A DNA stretch of 64,000 nt, taken from the NCBI GenBank assembly GCA_028023455.1, contig JAQFVV010000142.1, positions 2,909,740 through 2,973,739 of the forward strand. Reading direction: 5' to 3'. Below are positions 47,000 through 57,320 of this stretch, in pieces. The notes beneath the pieces were generated by a model. That model did not search any database, had not been told where the DNA came from, and saw only the letters and a program-made list of their open reading frames with translations. How positions within the stretch are numbered: the stretch's first letter is position 1; every line of letters starts with the position of its first letter. Source of the DNA: Epiperipatus broadwayi (lineage: Eukaryota > Onychophora > Udeonychophora > Euonychophora > Peripatidae). The position numbers and the translations under genes are program-made.

Positions 47000-47990
47000 T
47001 TAGTAATATGCTGAAGAATTGTTTATCAAAAATGCAATAACAGTGATTAAATTATTTGGTGACATTAAGATTAACATGATAATAATGTATAATAGGATGA
47101 TTCTATAATTGCAAAACTTTTTATAGCAGTTTTACAAAAATAATTTTGTGAATTAAAATGGAAAGCTAAGAAAATAAAAATAGATGAATCTTGTTTAAGC
47201 CATTTAGATTTCGATGTATTGGGGTTGTTTTTATGAGTTTCAGCAAATGTTGCAAGAATTATTATTATTTCAAAAGCAAACTTTATTGGCATTTAAAGGA
47301 AAATACATTAGGTTGATCGTATTCACTGTCTCATTAGACAACCAACAAGTGGTGGATCAGAGTTACAAACAGTGATTGATCAAATAAAAATAATTAGAAC
47401 TAAAAAAAAATTCTAAAAAAAGGTAATGTTAATAAATAGCTTAAGAAGTATTTATTGATAATTATAAATTAGAAGAAACTAATAATTTATTACCTTAATT
47501 AGTTTATTGTTAGAGATGGAAACATAATGAATAAAATTGGCCATAGAATTAAATTTGAATGGAATGCCTTTTGAGGAAATAATTTATTATTAAGAGGAAA
47601 TATGCCTATATATTTACAAAAGAAGTTTTTTGATACATAAGTATGACCAATTTTTACTTATGGATCTCAGACTGGGATATAATGGAAGAGCAGATCACTC
47701 AATGAAATATGGAGGGGAATATGATAGAGTAACAAGAACAGATTGAAAATGAAATACATGAGTGAGTGAGTAAATAAATATCATTGATATCGTTGAAAAC
47801 ATTAAGAAACTGAAATATAACTAGAATAGATATATTGGTAGAAAAGTTGATAACAAATAGACAGTTGAAATCTTAAAGTGAATCCCCAAGAAATAGTAAA
47901 AAAACCTTAAAGGAATTCATAAGTTAAATAGATGAATGAAGATGGCAAGTTTAGTAATATGATGTGAAAAAGAGAATCTATGAATAGGGA

Positions 47991-48540
47991 AACCTATTCT
48001 AAAATTAGTCATTCATTTTGTACTGATAAATAATGATTGAAAATGAAAATAGTATATAAAATAGATTGTCATGTGAACACCAATATCCATTAATGTTTAA
48101 GCATAATAAAAACTGGTGCAAGCATGAGTTTGCATCATGCTGCAATAAACTTTTGTTTAGATGTAAAAAGTTTATTTTGGAATAAATGTTTTCAGTTTGT
48201 ATTGTTTTTCTAATTTTTCCAAAACATTAGTCTTTGTAATAATAATAATTTCCTCAGAATATTTAATAAATTTTGCAATATATTATTAATGGCTCAGACT
48301 GTTTTGATCCTATATACAATTTGTTCTTGATATATATATTAATTTTTCAACATTTAAACAGTTTATTACCATTTATGAATTATAATATATAATAAATATA
48401 TATAATAAGCAAGCATTAATAAATTTGTACTAATATGTAATAATAATGAATGAGGAATTAAAATTTGAATCAAAAATTTTAATAATATTGTAATGATAAA
48501 TAATACAAAGTAAAATACAAAATTTGATAATAGAGGTAAA
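47991..48540. other. AT-rich spacer
   Basis: No gene or element is recognised. Confidence 0.4.
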
Positions 48541-49003
48541 AAAAATTGGGTAATACATCGTCTAATTTCCCACACCGCTCTATGGTGCTGTTTCTACATT
48601 AAAGCACATAAATATGCTGTTTACAAGACCGCTCATAGATCTTATGGCCTGTAAACTGTTCAAACACTTAGATGTTGAAGTGCACCTATTACCCCAACAT
48701 CTCTAGCATGTTGAACATTCTTAATGATGAATATGTGACACTCTCTACAGACATTACTCTTGTTTATTGGACAGAATATGATATGAAGGTTTCTGTAGTT
48801 GTAATGACAAAAAGTCTATTATAAGGGGTTTTTTTGGCTTCAATGTATTGTAATTGATGTGAGTTCATAAAAATTGTAACGAATTCTCAAATACCCCTAC
48901 TTTGGTTGACAGGGCACTAAATGAGGAGAGTAAATCACGAATCGGCAAAGTTCATGATCAAGTCGCGCACTTTCCGAGATTTTTTCGAGATTAAAACAGT
49001 TCA

Positions 49004-49267
49004 ATGGCAGATGACCGTTCACGGCATTGTAGTTTTGAGATTGACCAGCTACAGAAGCAGATGCACTGGCCTTTCTTCAACCCAAACCAAAAAAATATTT
49101 TACCCACCCAGAAACAAAACTGTCTTTGTGGTGGTTTAAGGTATTGTCAAATATCTGAAATGGAATGTCAATCGCATCAATGCTCGATGAAAATGGTGTT
49201 CCATTTCCTCATGGGACAGGCTTTGAGGGCTGCCTGGGAATCAGTTTTTCACAAGCAGGACAGCTAA
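49004..49267 (+). CDS. Unknown 87-residue frame inside the TIR element
   Basis: It begins MADDRSRHCSFEIDQLQKQM and ends ESVFHKQDS, in the GC-richer cargo. No domain is recognised; a few Cys/His residues occur (CLCGG, CQSHQC) but not in a clear zinc pattern. An overlapping frame (48921-49139) covers the same DNA, and I cannot say which, if either, is coding. It may be a captured host exon or a remnant of transposase. Confidence 0.25.
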   Translation: MADDRSRHCSFEIDQLQKQMHWPFFNPNQKNILPTQKQNCLCGGLRYCQISEMECQSHQCSMKMVFHFLMGQALRAAWESVFHKQDS

Positions 49268-49625
49268 TTTAATCTTGAAGCCAGAATCAGCTTACAGTGA
49301 AGCATATTCCAGCTGAGTTGGAAAGGTGTCAAAATGCCATAAGGAATAGGATGACAGGTCTTAGAGAGGTCTATCAAGAAAGCCTTGTTTCTTGAAAAAC
49401 AAAAAAAAAAGTTTCTTCTGCAAAAACAATCAAAAAGACTTGGAAACAAAAAAAAAGTAAAAAAGTTTCTTACAAAAAAAAAAAAAAAGACCGGACAAAA
49501 AGGAATGGTTGTTTTTTTGTTTTGTTTTTTTTTAAAAAAAAAAAGACAATCTTTTTAAAAAAAGCCACCCCCACCCCCATTTATTTATTTTTAAGAAATA
49601 TACATCAAACTGGTTGTTCCAAAAA

Positions 49626-49648
49626 ACAACAACAACAACAACAACAAA
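49626..49648. repeat. (CAA)n microsatellite
   Basis: Seven to eight CAA units lie in the A-rich right part of the TIR element. Confidence 0.9.
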
Positions 49649-49790
49649 ATATCAAGCAAATCCAAAAATTAAAAAACAGAAATCAACAAAATTTAAAAAA
49701 CAGGTCGGTAACATTATATCTATTTGTTTTTCACTAGCAACAGCACCATAGAGCAGTATGGGAAATTACACAATGTATTACCAAAAATTG

Positions 49791-50067
49791 TTATATTAAA
49801 TTCTTTTATTGACTTTGTACTAAAAAGCTAAAAAATAGTTATATCTTCAATTACAGTTGGGGTTTTTAGACTTAACTTGAAATAAAAGCTTGGGAGGTCC
49901 AGAAATTAATTAAGTCAATCTCTTATTATAAAAAATAGGAATTGACTTAATTAATTTCTGGACCTCCCATGCTTTTATTTCAAGTTAAATCTAAAAATCC
50001 CAATTGTAATTGAAGAAACAATTATGTTTTTACTTTTTAGTGCAGTCAATAAAAGCATTGAATATAA
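49791..50067. mobile_element. Fold-back MITE family B, copy 1
   Basis: The whole 277 bp is an inverted repeat. The ends are TTAAATTCTTTTATTGAC and GTCAATAAAAGCATTGAAT; inner arms include AACTTGAAATAAAAGC and TTGACTTAATTAATTTCTGG with its complement. It lies directly against the right target duplication of the preceding TIR element. Confidence 0.85.
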
Positions 50068-52330
50068 AAAAAATTATCTGTTATTTTTAAGTTTTTAGTA
50101 TTGACACAGTAAATAACAATGTAAAATTATATTGTACTTTAAACTGACTGGAAACTTATAGTTGATATATCATATTTTGTATATGTACATAATAACATAT
50201 GTGTATATAAGTGTCTAAAAATATGAAATATTTTTTAAGGGAAAAGTGTGACATTTTGACAGTTTTTATTTTTATTAAAAAAAATTTTTTTAAAAAAAAA
50301 AAAGCTAACCAAAATTATATTATTAAACAATTTTTTTATAACTTAAATGAAGCTTGCAATCATAAATAAAATCAATAGCAAGCATTATTTAAGACATCTC
50401 TCCATCAGTACATATTTTTGCAGGATGTTAATATATATACTCTTTATGTATGTATTATATTTAGTATGTGTACTTAATTATATATAAAATCCCTAAATGT
50501 TTGTCCATAATGCTGTTACATGATATTCAAGTTAAACATTTTTTTGCCAGAGAGATATTTTTCAAGGAAAAAAATTATTTGTTCTGCTAATAATAAACCA
50601 TAATTTTTTCATGAAGCATTTTATGTAAAGGAAGTAATTTGTTAAAGCAACCAATTAAAAAATGTATTACAAAAATGGCATCCAGTCTATAGGTTCGGTA
50701 CATTTTTGGATTCTAAAAAAATATGTTCTTAGAATAAACTTTTTGAAGGAAAACGCCCTTGGAAAAAATCAGTATATATGCTTTTAATTAGAATACATAA
50801 CTGAATATGTATAATATTTAAATAATGAAGAAAATGTGATTATAGAACATAAATTTATGTTTGAAATGTGATATTTAGTGAGGATAAAGGTGATGCTATA
50901 ATACTATATTTACATTTAGTTTTAGTCAGTGAATAAATGAAATCATGTCTGATATTACCATGCATGATTGAAAATTGTTAAAGCAACCAATTAAAAAAGC
51001 TATTACAAAAATAACATCATTTTCATAAGCTGGGTTCATATGCTGCTATATGTATCATATATCAGTAACTAACTTTTCTATTTAAAACTGTTTGACAGTT
51101 ATTATTATTGGTTTTTTTTTTTAAAAAGTTAAACAAAACTATATTATAAACAACCTTCTTATCATTTAAATGAGACTTGCAATCATAACAAATAAAGTCA
51201 ATAGTGAGTATTATTTAATACATTTCCTCCATTTTTTATATTTAAAAACTAATTCATTTATTAAAAAAATTAATGTGGCCTATCACTTTCATAAACATTT
51301 TAAACAAATGTACAAAATTTTAATGAGTTGTATTGAATATATTAAATATCAATTGTAAAATGTTAAAAAAAAATTTAATCAATAAACAAAATGATTTTTT
51401 AACTTTAATAAAAAGCATTTAAAATAATAAAGATAAAAAAAATTTATATATTAAATGCTTTTATTGACTGTGCACTAAAAAGAAAAAAGTTTTTTCAACC
51501 ACAATTAAGATTTTTAGATTTAATTTGAAATAAAAGCATGGTGGGAGGAGGGGTTCAGAAATTAACAGAGTCAATCCATTGTTATAAAAAATAGGAATTG
51601 AACTTCTACCATGCTTTTATTTCAAGTTAAGGCTTAAAACCCCAGTTGTGGTTGACGAAACAGTTATTTGTTTTCTTTTTAGTGCACAGTCAATAAAAGC
51701 ATTTAATATAAAAAAAACTTTATTTTGATTATTTTTAAGTGTTTGGTATTGACACAGTAAATGAAAATGTAAAAGTATATTGTATTTTAAATTGACTGGA
51801 TACTTATAGTCAATATATATATATATTTCTACTATAAGTTAAAATGTATATACATGTATATCCTATTTAATATGTGTATAATAATATATGTATATGCAAA
51901 TAATTAAAAATATGAAATATTCTTTTGATTGGAAATTTTGTATTTTTAAGAAAAAAAATGCTTACCAAAATATTGTAAATGAACTTCACTTAATACATAT
52001 AATTTTACTGTAAATCAATTTTGGATATATAGCGTATATATATACATTAAATAGTTCTGTAGTGAGTTAATATGTATAGTCTTTATTATTGTATTTAGTA
52101 TGTGTATATAATTACATATATAAAAGAAATCAGTAAGTAACTTTTCTATATTATATTTTCTATATTACAAACAACTTTTTTATATATTTAAATCATAACA
52201 AATAAAATAGATAATAAGCATTATTTAAAACAGTCTCTGCACTCTTCCTATCTAAGAAACTAATTCACCTATTAAAAAAATTAATGTCCTATCACTTTCA
52301 TAGACATTTTAAATAAGTAAACAATTTCAA
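50068..52330. repeat. Segmental duplication around MITE B
   Basis: The DNA after MITE copy 1 (TATTGACACAGTAAAT at 50099; AATGAAGCTTGCAATCATAA at 50346) recurs after copy 2 (51749) and in part twice more (51169 and about 52190). GTTAAAGCAACCAATTAAAAA also occurs at 50642 and 50978. At least three diverged units lie head to tail. There is no coding sequence. Confidence 0.7.
51444..51711. mobile_element. Fold-back MITE family B, copy 2
   Basis: It is an inverted repeat like copy 1, with ends TTAAATGCTTTTATTGACTG and CAGTCAATAAAAGCATTTAA. These are exact reverse complements, so the end sequence is better kept here. A terminal TTAA could be the target site. Confidence 0.85.
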
Positions 52331-52447
52331 CAAGTTATATTAATAAGAGAACCAAACTCTCCATACAGTAGTGCCACCAAGTGCAAGCTTTCATAATCAA
52401 TGGATGCAGGAAGATTTGTTCATAAAATCCCTATCTAGTGCCTACTA

Positions 52448-52506
52448 ATCCAACATGTCCTGACTAGTTTTTAGCTTGTGGCTTTTATTGGTGAGGAGCC
52501 TTGAAT
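52448..52506 (-). ncRNA. Hammerhead relic, family 1 copy F
   Basis: Stem I partners, stem II CAAG region and ACTAGTC survive, but the core reads CCAATAA and GAAA is AAAA. Dead. Confidence 0.6.
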
Positions 52507-52900
52507 TTGAGAACACTGCACCCAGATCTTATGATCTAATGCAACTCTCCAGCAATCACCTTTTACCTATTTGATTAACTGTAAAGCTAAGAGCCCAAGA
52601 TGAAAACACCATAATGTTTTCAACCCAAGCTTATCACTTGTTTAGTCATATAGATCTGAACTCAGTTCAGCAACTATACATTTTGGTATCTTTGGTTTTT
52701 CAACAACCACAGTTACCATTATCCTATGGGAAGCATAGATATAAAACCATCAAAACTTGACATGATCACCATTTCATACATTTACACATGCTGTTAATGA
52801 GTACCAAACTCTCCATACAATAGTGACATCAACTGCAAGCCTTTATAATCAATGGATACAGGAAAATTTTTGCATATAATTTCTATTTAGTGTATACTCT

Positions 52901-52958
52901 TCCAACACTCCCAAACTAGTTTCTAACTTGTAGATTTAATCAGTAAGGAGACTTGGAT
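52901..52958 (-). ncRNA. Hammerhead relic, family 1 copy G
   Basis: TCCAA/TTGGA stem I, GAAACTAGT and the T at position 17 are kept. The core reads CTGATTA, so G8 is lost. Confidence 0.65.
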
Positions 52959-53034
52959 TTGAGAGCACTACACCTAGATCTTAGGATCTAATGCAACCCC
53001 TTCATCAGGCACCTTTTACCTATTTGGTTCTCAA

Positions 53035-53635
53035 TAGAACTAGTCTGAGGATGTTGGATGAGTAGGCCTTAGATAAAGATTTTATGCACAAACCTCCCTG
53101 CATTCATTCCATTATGAAAACTTGCACTTGGTGACACTACTGTATGGACAGTTTGGTACTCTTATTAAAAGCATGTGTAAGCATATGAAATGGTGATCAT
53201 GTAATGTTTTAATGGTTTTGTACCTATCCTGCTCATGGTTTTTGAAAAACCCAAGATACCAAAATGTATAGGTTGCTGAACTGAATTCAGATCTATATGA
53301 CTATACAAATGAATGAGCTTGGGTTCAAAACATTATGGTGTTTTTATCTTGGGTTCCTAGGTCTGTAGTTAATCAAATAGGTAAAAGGTTGTTGCTGGTA
53401 AAAAAATGGCTGCTGGATGGTCGCATTAGATTCTAAGATCTAGGTGCAGTGCCTTCAAATTCAAGGCTCATCACTGATGAAATTGACAAGCAAAAAATTA
53501 GTCTGGGCATATTGGATGAGTAGACACTAGCTAGGGATTTTATATACTTGATGGTATTACTGTATGGAGAGTTTGGTACTCCTATTAATAGCGTGTGTAA
53601 GCATATGAAATGGTGAACATGTGAAGTTATATTAA
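53035..53635 (+). mobile_element. Hammerhead repeat family 1, plus-strand units
   Basis: It begins at AACTAGTCTGAGGATG, which is the 3' half of the family hammerhead, runs through the body (CACTACTGTATGGACAGTTT, TGGTGATCATGTAATG, TGACTATACAAATG), contains a second hammerhead at 53459-53515 and stops in the next body near 53635. Confidence 0.7.
53459..53515 (+). ncRNA. Hammerhead relic, family 1 copy D
   Basis: CTGATGA (53474-53480) is intact and TTAGTCTGGG is kept, but GAAA has become AAAA and stem II is weak. Predicted dead. Confidence 0.6.
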
Positions 53636-53779
53636 ACTTGAATATATTAAATGTCAATTTTAAAATGTTAAAAAAATGTTATTAAATTGAAAGAAAAAAA
53701 AATCTATATTACTCTCTAGCAATTTAACAAATAACAAACAAATAAATAAACAGGCAAATTTATCATCTTCAATAAAAGC

Positions 53780-53842
53780 AAAACTCTCCATACAGTAGTT
53801 ATGTGCTAGCATAAGAGATGGTGATCATGTGATGTTCAATAA
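53780..53842. repeat. Small rearranged fragment of hammerhead family 1
   Basis: ACTCTCCATACAGTAG (minus sense of the unit) is joined to GATGGTGATCATGTGATGTT (plus sense) within 60 bases, a snap-back piece of the repeat. Confidence 0.6.
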
Positions 53843-55850
53843 AAGCTGTTTTAAAAAAGGAATAAGTTCAATAGAAAATTTCATGTTGAATTCTATGCAT
53901 ACAAAATATGACTTATAAATATATGAATAAAATTAACTCTATGGAACTGTAAATAGAAAGTATGTCTAAAAAAAATTTGTATTTTCTAAAAAAAATTGAA
54001 TTTGATAATAAAGAACAATTACTTTATTAATTGTTATTATCTATTAAGTGATTAAAAAAGAAATAGAAATTGTAGAATTTAAATTTTAAAATCTCAACAA
54101 ATTTATGGTTCTTATTGCATATACACATGATAGTTTCTAAATAATTTATTCACTTAGATATTTTATTTTTAAAAATGGAAATACATTTGTGTGGTTAAAG
54201 ATTTTTCTAGATTCCTTTGCAGAGAAATAATGTTGGAGAATATAATATTCACCAGATAATGTGAAATCTTTTATAGTTTTTTTGTTGTTATTTTATTTTT
54301 TATTTATTAATAAATAGGTGTCCATTTATTAACTAATAAATGGAAAGAAAAATTTTGAGCCTATCTTGGAGAAATAGCAAAATTTTTGGGGAATTGTATT
54401 TCATTTGAATATAAATCATGATAATAATAGATAAATGTATTAACCATGATATCAGACTTTGATATTAGTGTATGATTCTTTGTTAATTAAACATTTATTT
54501 TATATGATCTTCATCAAATAGATACATCAATCAAAAGCAGTATAATAATAATAACCAAGTAAGTGGTCTTGTAGCTAGTAACTCATCTTCTAAATTTTTA
54601 GAAGAGTGTCTAAATGCACTGAGGTGGATGATTTGCGTTAGCACAATAATTAATGTTCTCAGCAGATGAAAGGTTTTTATTTATCACCAAAAGTCAATGC
54701 TGATATGACAGCATATAATATAAAATAATATCTTGTTAATATCATATAGGTCAATTAAAGCTGCATTGTAAACTCTCATAATTATTGATGCTAAAAAATA
54801 GTTAATAAAATAATGAAAATTTTTGTGTTGTCTGAAGTTGTATGGATAATAATGGACTTTTTTTATTTTATTTTTCAACCCACAAAAGTGATTTTGCCTT
54901 TAATACATTATTTCTGAATGATGTATACTTTCAGGGGATCAGGAAGTTTTTTTATTAAAGTTAAATTATTAATACTTCGTTTAATGACCATTAATTTTAA
55001 TATGGTTTCTTATATTTTAATATTTCGAGCAACATTCTAAAATGTAGTGAGTCTTTTGTGTTGTGCTTTATTGCGATTAAAAATACCATAACTTAGTGCT
55101 TAGTCTCCCTGTAATATAAGTGGATAATTACATATATTGCCTTTATTTGATGAATAAAAAATTGCAGAACTTTTAATTTTAACTAATGTTTCTTTCCATC
55201 GTGTTGCTGTTCCCTTAATCTGAGAAACACATCATGCTCACATATAATAATCATTATATTGAAAATTAGAAGCAACTTCTTCTAAGGCTATAAGTTTATT
55301 TTAATTATAAATAGTTTTATTTATTTTAATTTTTTTTACTTTTGCTGACATCCATAGAGACCCACTTAACTGATTTTTTTATTTATTCTTTTGTTGATTA
55401 CCAAAAAACATATCAATCCCGGCATTTACTAATGTTTTAAAACAAAATAAAATCGTAATTATCTGTGTATAGTTGAGGGAGCCAAAATTCTTGAGTATTT
55501 ACATTGATTGAGAAGCTGTAATTTTAAGAATCTCAGTGATTCATAACTGTAAATGAATGTGGGTTTGAATGAAATGTTAATTTGACGTTAACTGAAAATG
55601 AAAGTCTGTAGAGATTAATCAAATGAAAAAATTTCTTAAAAGTTTTAATAAATTTGGATGCATAAATTTTGCATCTTGGCTATAAATACTTTGTAATGGA
55701 TTAAAAACAGCTGTTACAAATTTTATGGACCTTTAAAAATTTAAATTTAAAAAAAAAATGTTTTTATCAAATTTTAAGATCCAAAATCCAATTTTAACTG
55801 TAATATATAAATATGTAGTCAGTCACCTTTACATATATATTTCACCTGAC
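53843..55850. other. AT-rich spacer
   Basis: Nothing is recognised. Confidence 0.4.
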
Positions 55851-55991
55851 TCTCCCAATATGTCAGCCTATTCTGTGCTGTTTCAGTAACCTACGTTTTC
55901 CTTCACCACTTCTGTACCCTCTACTGTAGCTTTTAGTAACTAATAGATGACAGATAGTAGTGCATAATAAATTCTTCTCCAGTGCTGTCTT

Positions 55992-56048
55992 ATTCAATAT
56001 ATTCAGACTAATTTCAATTTTATGACTCATCAGACAGAAGCTTTGGGT
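55992..56048 (-). ncRNA. Hammerhead-like fold, family 1 copy J
   Basis: CTGATGA and GAAA are intact on the minus strand, and TTAGTC gives the short stem III with a U-G pair. Stem II (GTCATAAAATT) is shortened and poorly paired, so folding is doubtful. Confidence 0.55.
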
Positions 56049-56341
56049 CTTAGAACAGTGTACTTGGAACTTTAGGATGCAATGCATCATCATTTATCTC
56101 AATTTTTATTATCAAACTATCAGCCCATGCTAAAAAATAAATGTTAACTTGCTTATATAGTCATATAGATCTAAAACTATTTTAATATCTACACATTATG
56201 GTATTCTTAGTTTTTAACAACTATAGCATCTTTATCTGATTTGTGTAAAAGCAATAAAAATATCACATGATTTCAGCTTGTTTGTTGCTGTTTCACCACC
56301 TCCATTTCAGATGACTAATAATTCTTTATCCAATTGCTGTC

Positions 56342-56396
56342 ATCCAATTTCCAGATTAGTTTCAAGCTTCTGGTTTTCATCATTGAGGAGTTTTGG
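56342..56396 (-). ncRNA. Hammerhead relic, family 1 copy H
   Basis: The core reads ATGATGA (C3 lost). GAAA, CTCA/TGGA and CCAA/TTGG parts of stem I are visible. Confidence 0.6.
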
Positions 56397-56749
56397 CTCT
56401 TGGAACAATACACTTAGGCCTTAGCAGCCATCATATATGTTTTAACTATCAAGCTGTCTGCTCAAACACATGTACATGTTTTCTAAGTCAATTTTCTTGT
56501 ATAGTCAAATGGATCTGAAGTCAGTTCAAGATATATATATATAATAGTCTTTTATGAATTATAGGCATCTTCATCCTATAGTCAGAATTAATATAAAAAC
56601 CAATAAAATATCAGCATAACATTATCACATGATTTCAGCTTTCACGTGGCTGTTCCAAAAGCATAGTATTTTCTTCCTTCTCTATCCCATCTACTGTAAG
56701 TTTTGGTAACTAATAGATGCCAGATGATAGTGCTATATATATATATAAA

Positions 56750-56912
56750 TATACAAACCATTATACAATTACAAATATCCAGTAACGCCCTCTGTTTAAA
56801 GATCTTTAAACAGAGGGCGTTACTGGATATTTGTAATTGTATAATGGTTTGTATATTTTCTATAATTATTTCAGTTAGTGTTAACAGTAACTTTTTTTTC
56901 ATATATATATTC
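56750..56912. mobile_element. Hairpin MITE family A, copy 3 (short form)
   Basis: The outer arm and tail match copy 1 (6441) almost base for base, but the whole inner stem is missing. The arms meet at AAAGATCTTTAAAC, a single AGATCT, whereas copy 1 has AGATCT on both sides of the inner stem. It is inserted in hammerhead repeat family 1 within (TA)n. Confidence 0.9.
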
Positions 56913-56923
56913 AGTACTGTCCT

Positions 56924-56981
56924 AACCAATATCCCAGACTAGTTTCAAACTTATGGCTTTTATCAGTGAGAAACTTTGGAT
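56924..56981 (-). ncRNA. Hammerhead relic, family 1 copy I
   Basis: This copy preserves stem I (CTCA/TGGG; ATCCAA/TTGGTT), stem II AAGC/GTTT with loop CATAA, GAAA and ACTAGTC. The only core change is G8 to A (CTGATAA). It gives the best view of the family cleavage site. Confidence 0.7.
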
Positions 56982-57203
56982 TTTGGAAAGCAGGATAAAG
57001 TTGCTTGTAATTATTAAACAGGCACCCTATATTATATTAATACAGAACATGTTTCAAGTATATATGACTATATATGCAAGTAGCATTAAATTGAAAACAT
57101 AAACTTTTCAGTTTGGGCTCATACCTTGGTAGTTTAAAAAATAAATAAATGATTGTTGCCAATGAGAAGATGCATTATATCCTAAAACTCCAAATGCGTT
57201 GTT

Positions 57204-57265
57204 CCAAGAACTGAAGGTCCTTTATTGAGAAAGCCATAAGCTTGAAACTAGTCTGGGATATTGTG
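57204..57265 (+). ncRNA. Hammerhead relic, family 1 copy C
   Basis: AAGCCATAAGCTTGAAACTA and GTCTGGG are kept, but the CTGATGA core has lost a base (TTGAGAA). Dead. Confidence 0.6.
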
Positions 57266-57320
57266 TAGGACAGTTCTGGAGAGGGATTTATTAAGCACTA
57301 TAATTCAGCATCTATTAGTA

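Larger units (their letters stand above)
45700..47990 (+). pseudogene. LINE B, linker and reverse transcriptase part
   Basis: IAGRSQKSKTVSLY at about 45940 starts the linker. RT pieces follow: EQIGFRNDFSTVYYIHIF (46527, family QxGFRxxxSTxDHIHxxxQ), FCELKWKAKKIKIDESCLSH (47145-47205), and a C-terminal part where AFGRxNxxLRGNMPIYLQKK, TYGSQTWD, RVTRTDRKWN, SEQTNIIDIVENIKKLKYNW and NRWTVEILKWIPR equivalents are visible across frames (47550-47900). Numerous stops are present. It is interrupted by a SINE (46220) and an inverted-repeat insert (46719). Confidence 0.75.
48541..49790. mobile_element. TIR element with 8-bp target duplication and GC-richer cargo
   Basis: TIRs of about 45 bp (left GGTAATACATCGTCTAATTT..., right reversed GGTAATACATTGTGTAATTT..., both continuing through GCTCTATGGTGCTGTT) bound 48549-49782. 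The exact octamer AAAAATTG lies outside at 48541-48548 and 49783-49790. GG...CC ends with an 8-bp duplication suit Merlin-like elements; hAT or P are alternatives. The interior at 48890-49390 is much less AT-rich and holds two overlapping frames (48921-49139 and 49004-49267) that match no transposase I know. Confidence 0.7.
52343..53034 (-). mobile_element. Hammerhead repeat family 1, two minus-strand units
   Basis: ACTCTCCATACAGTAG (52354) and its near copy (52808) mark units about 454 bp apart, reading on the minus strand. Landmarks shared with 36160-37156 include the AAGATCTAGGTGTAGTG, GATCATGT and CATATAGATCTGAA equivalents. Each unit holds one decayed hammerhead (52448-52506 and 52901-52958). 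It ends at a head-to-head junction with the plus units. Confidence 0.75.
55860..57320. mobile_element. Hammerhead repeat family 1, diverged array with inverted end
   Basis: Three minus-strand units each include a GTAACTAATAGATG-like motif, a tract like CAGTGCTGTC and a hammerhead (55992, 56342, 56924). A plus-strand piece (about 57100-57320) carries a fourth. The third unit is interrupted by hairpin MITE copy 3. Spacing is about 350-400 bp without the MITE. Confidence 0.7.

Noticed and set aside
56703-56942. Two opposed 79- and 95-residue frames sharing a long identical peptide
   Set aside because: Both arise from reading the perfect MITE A palindrome on each strand.
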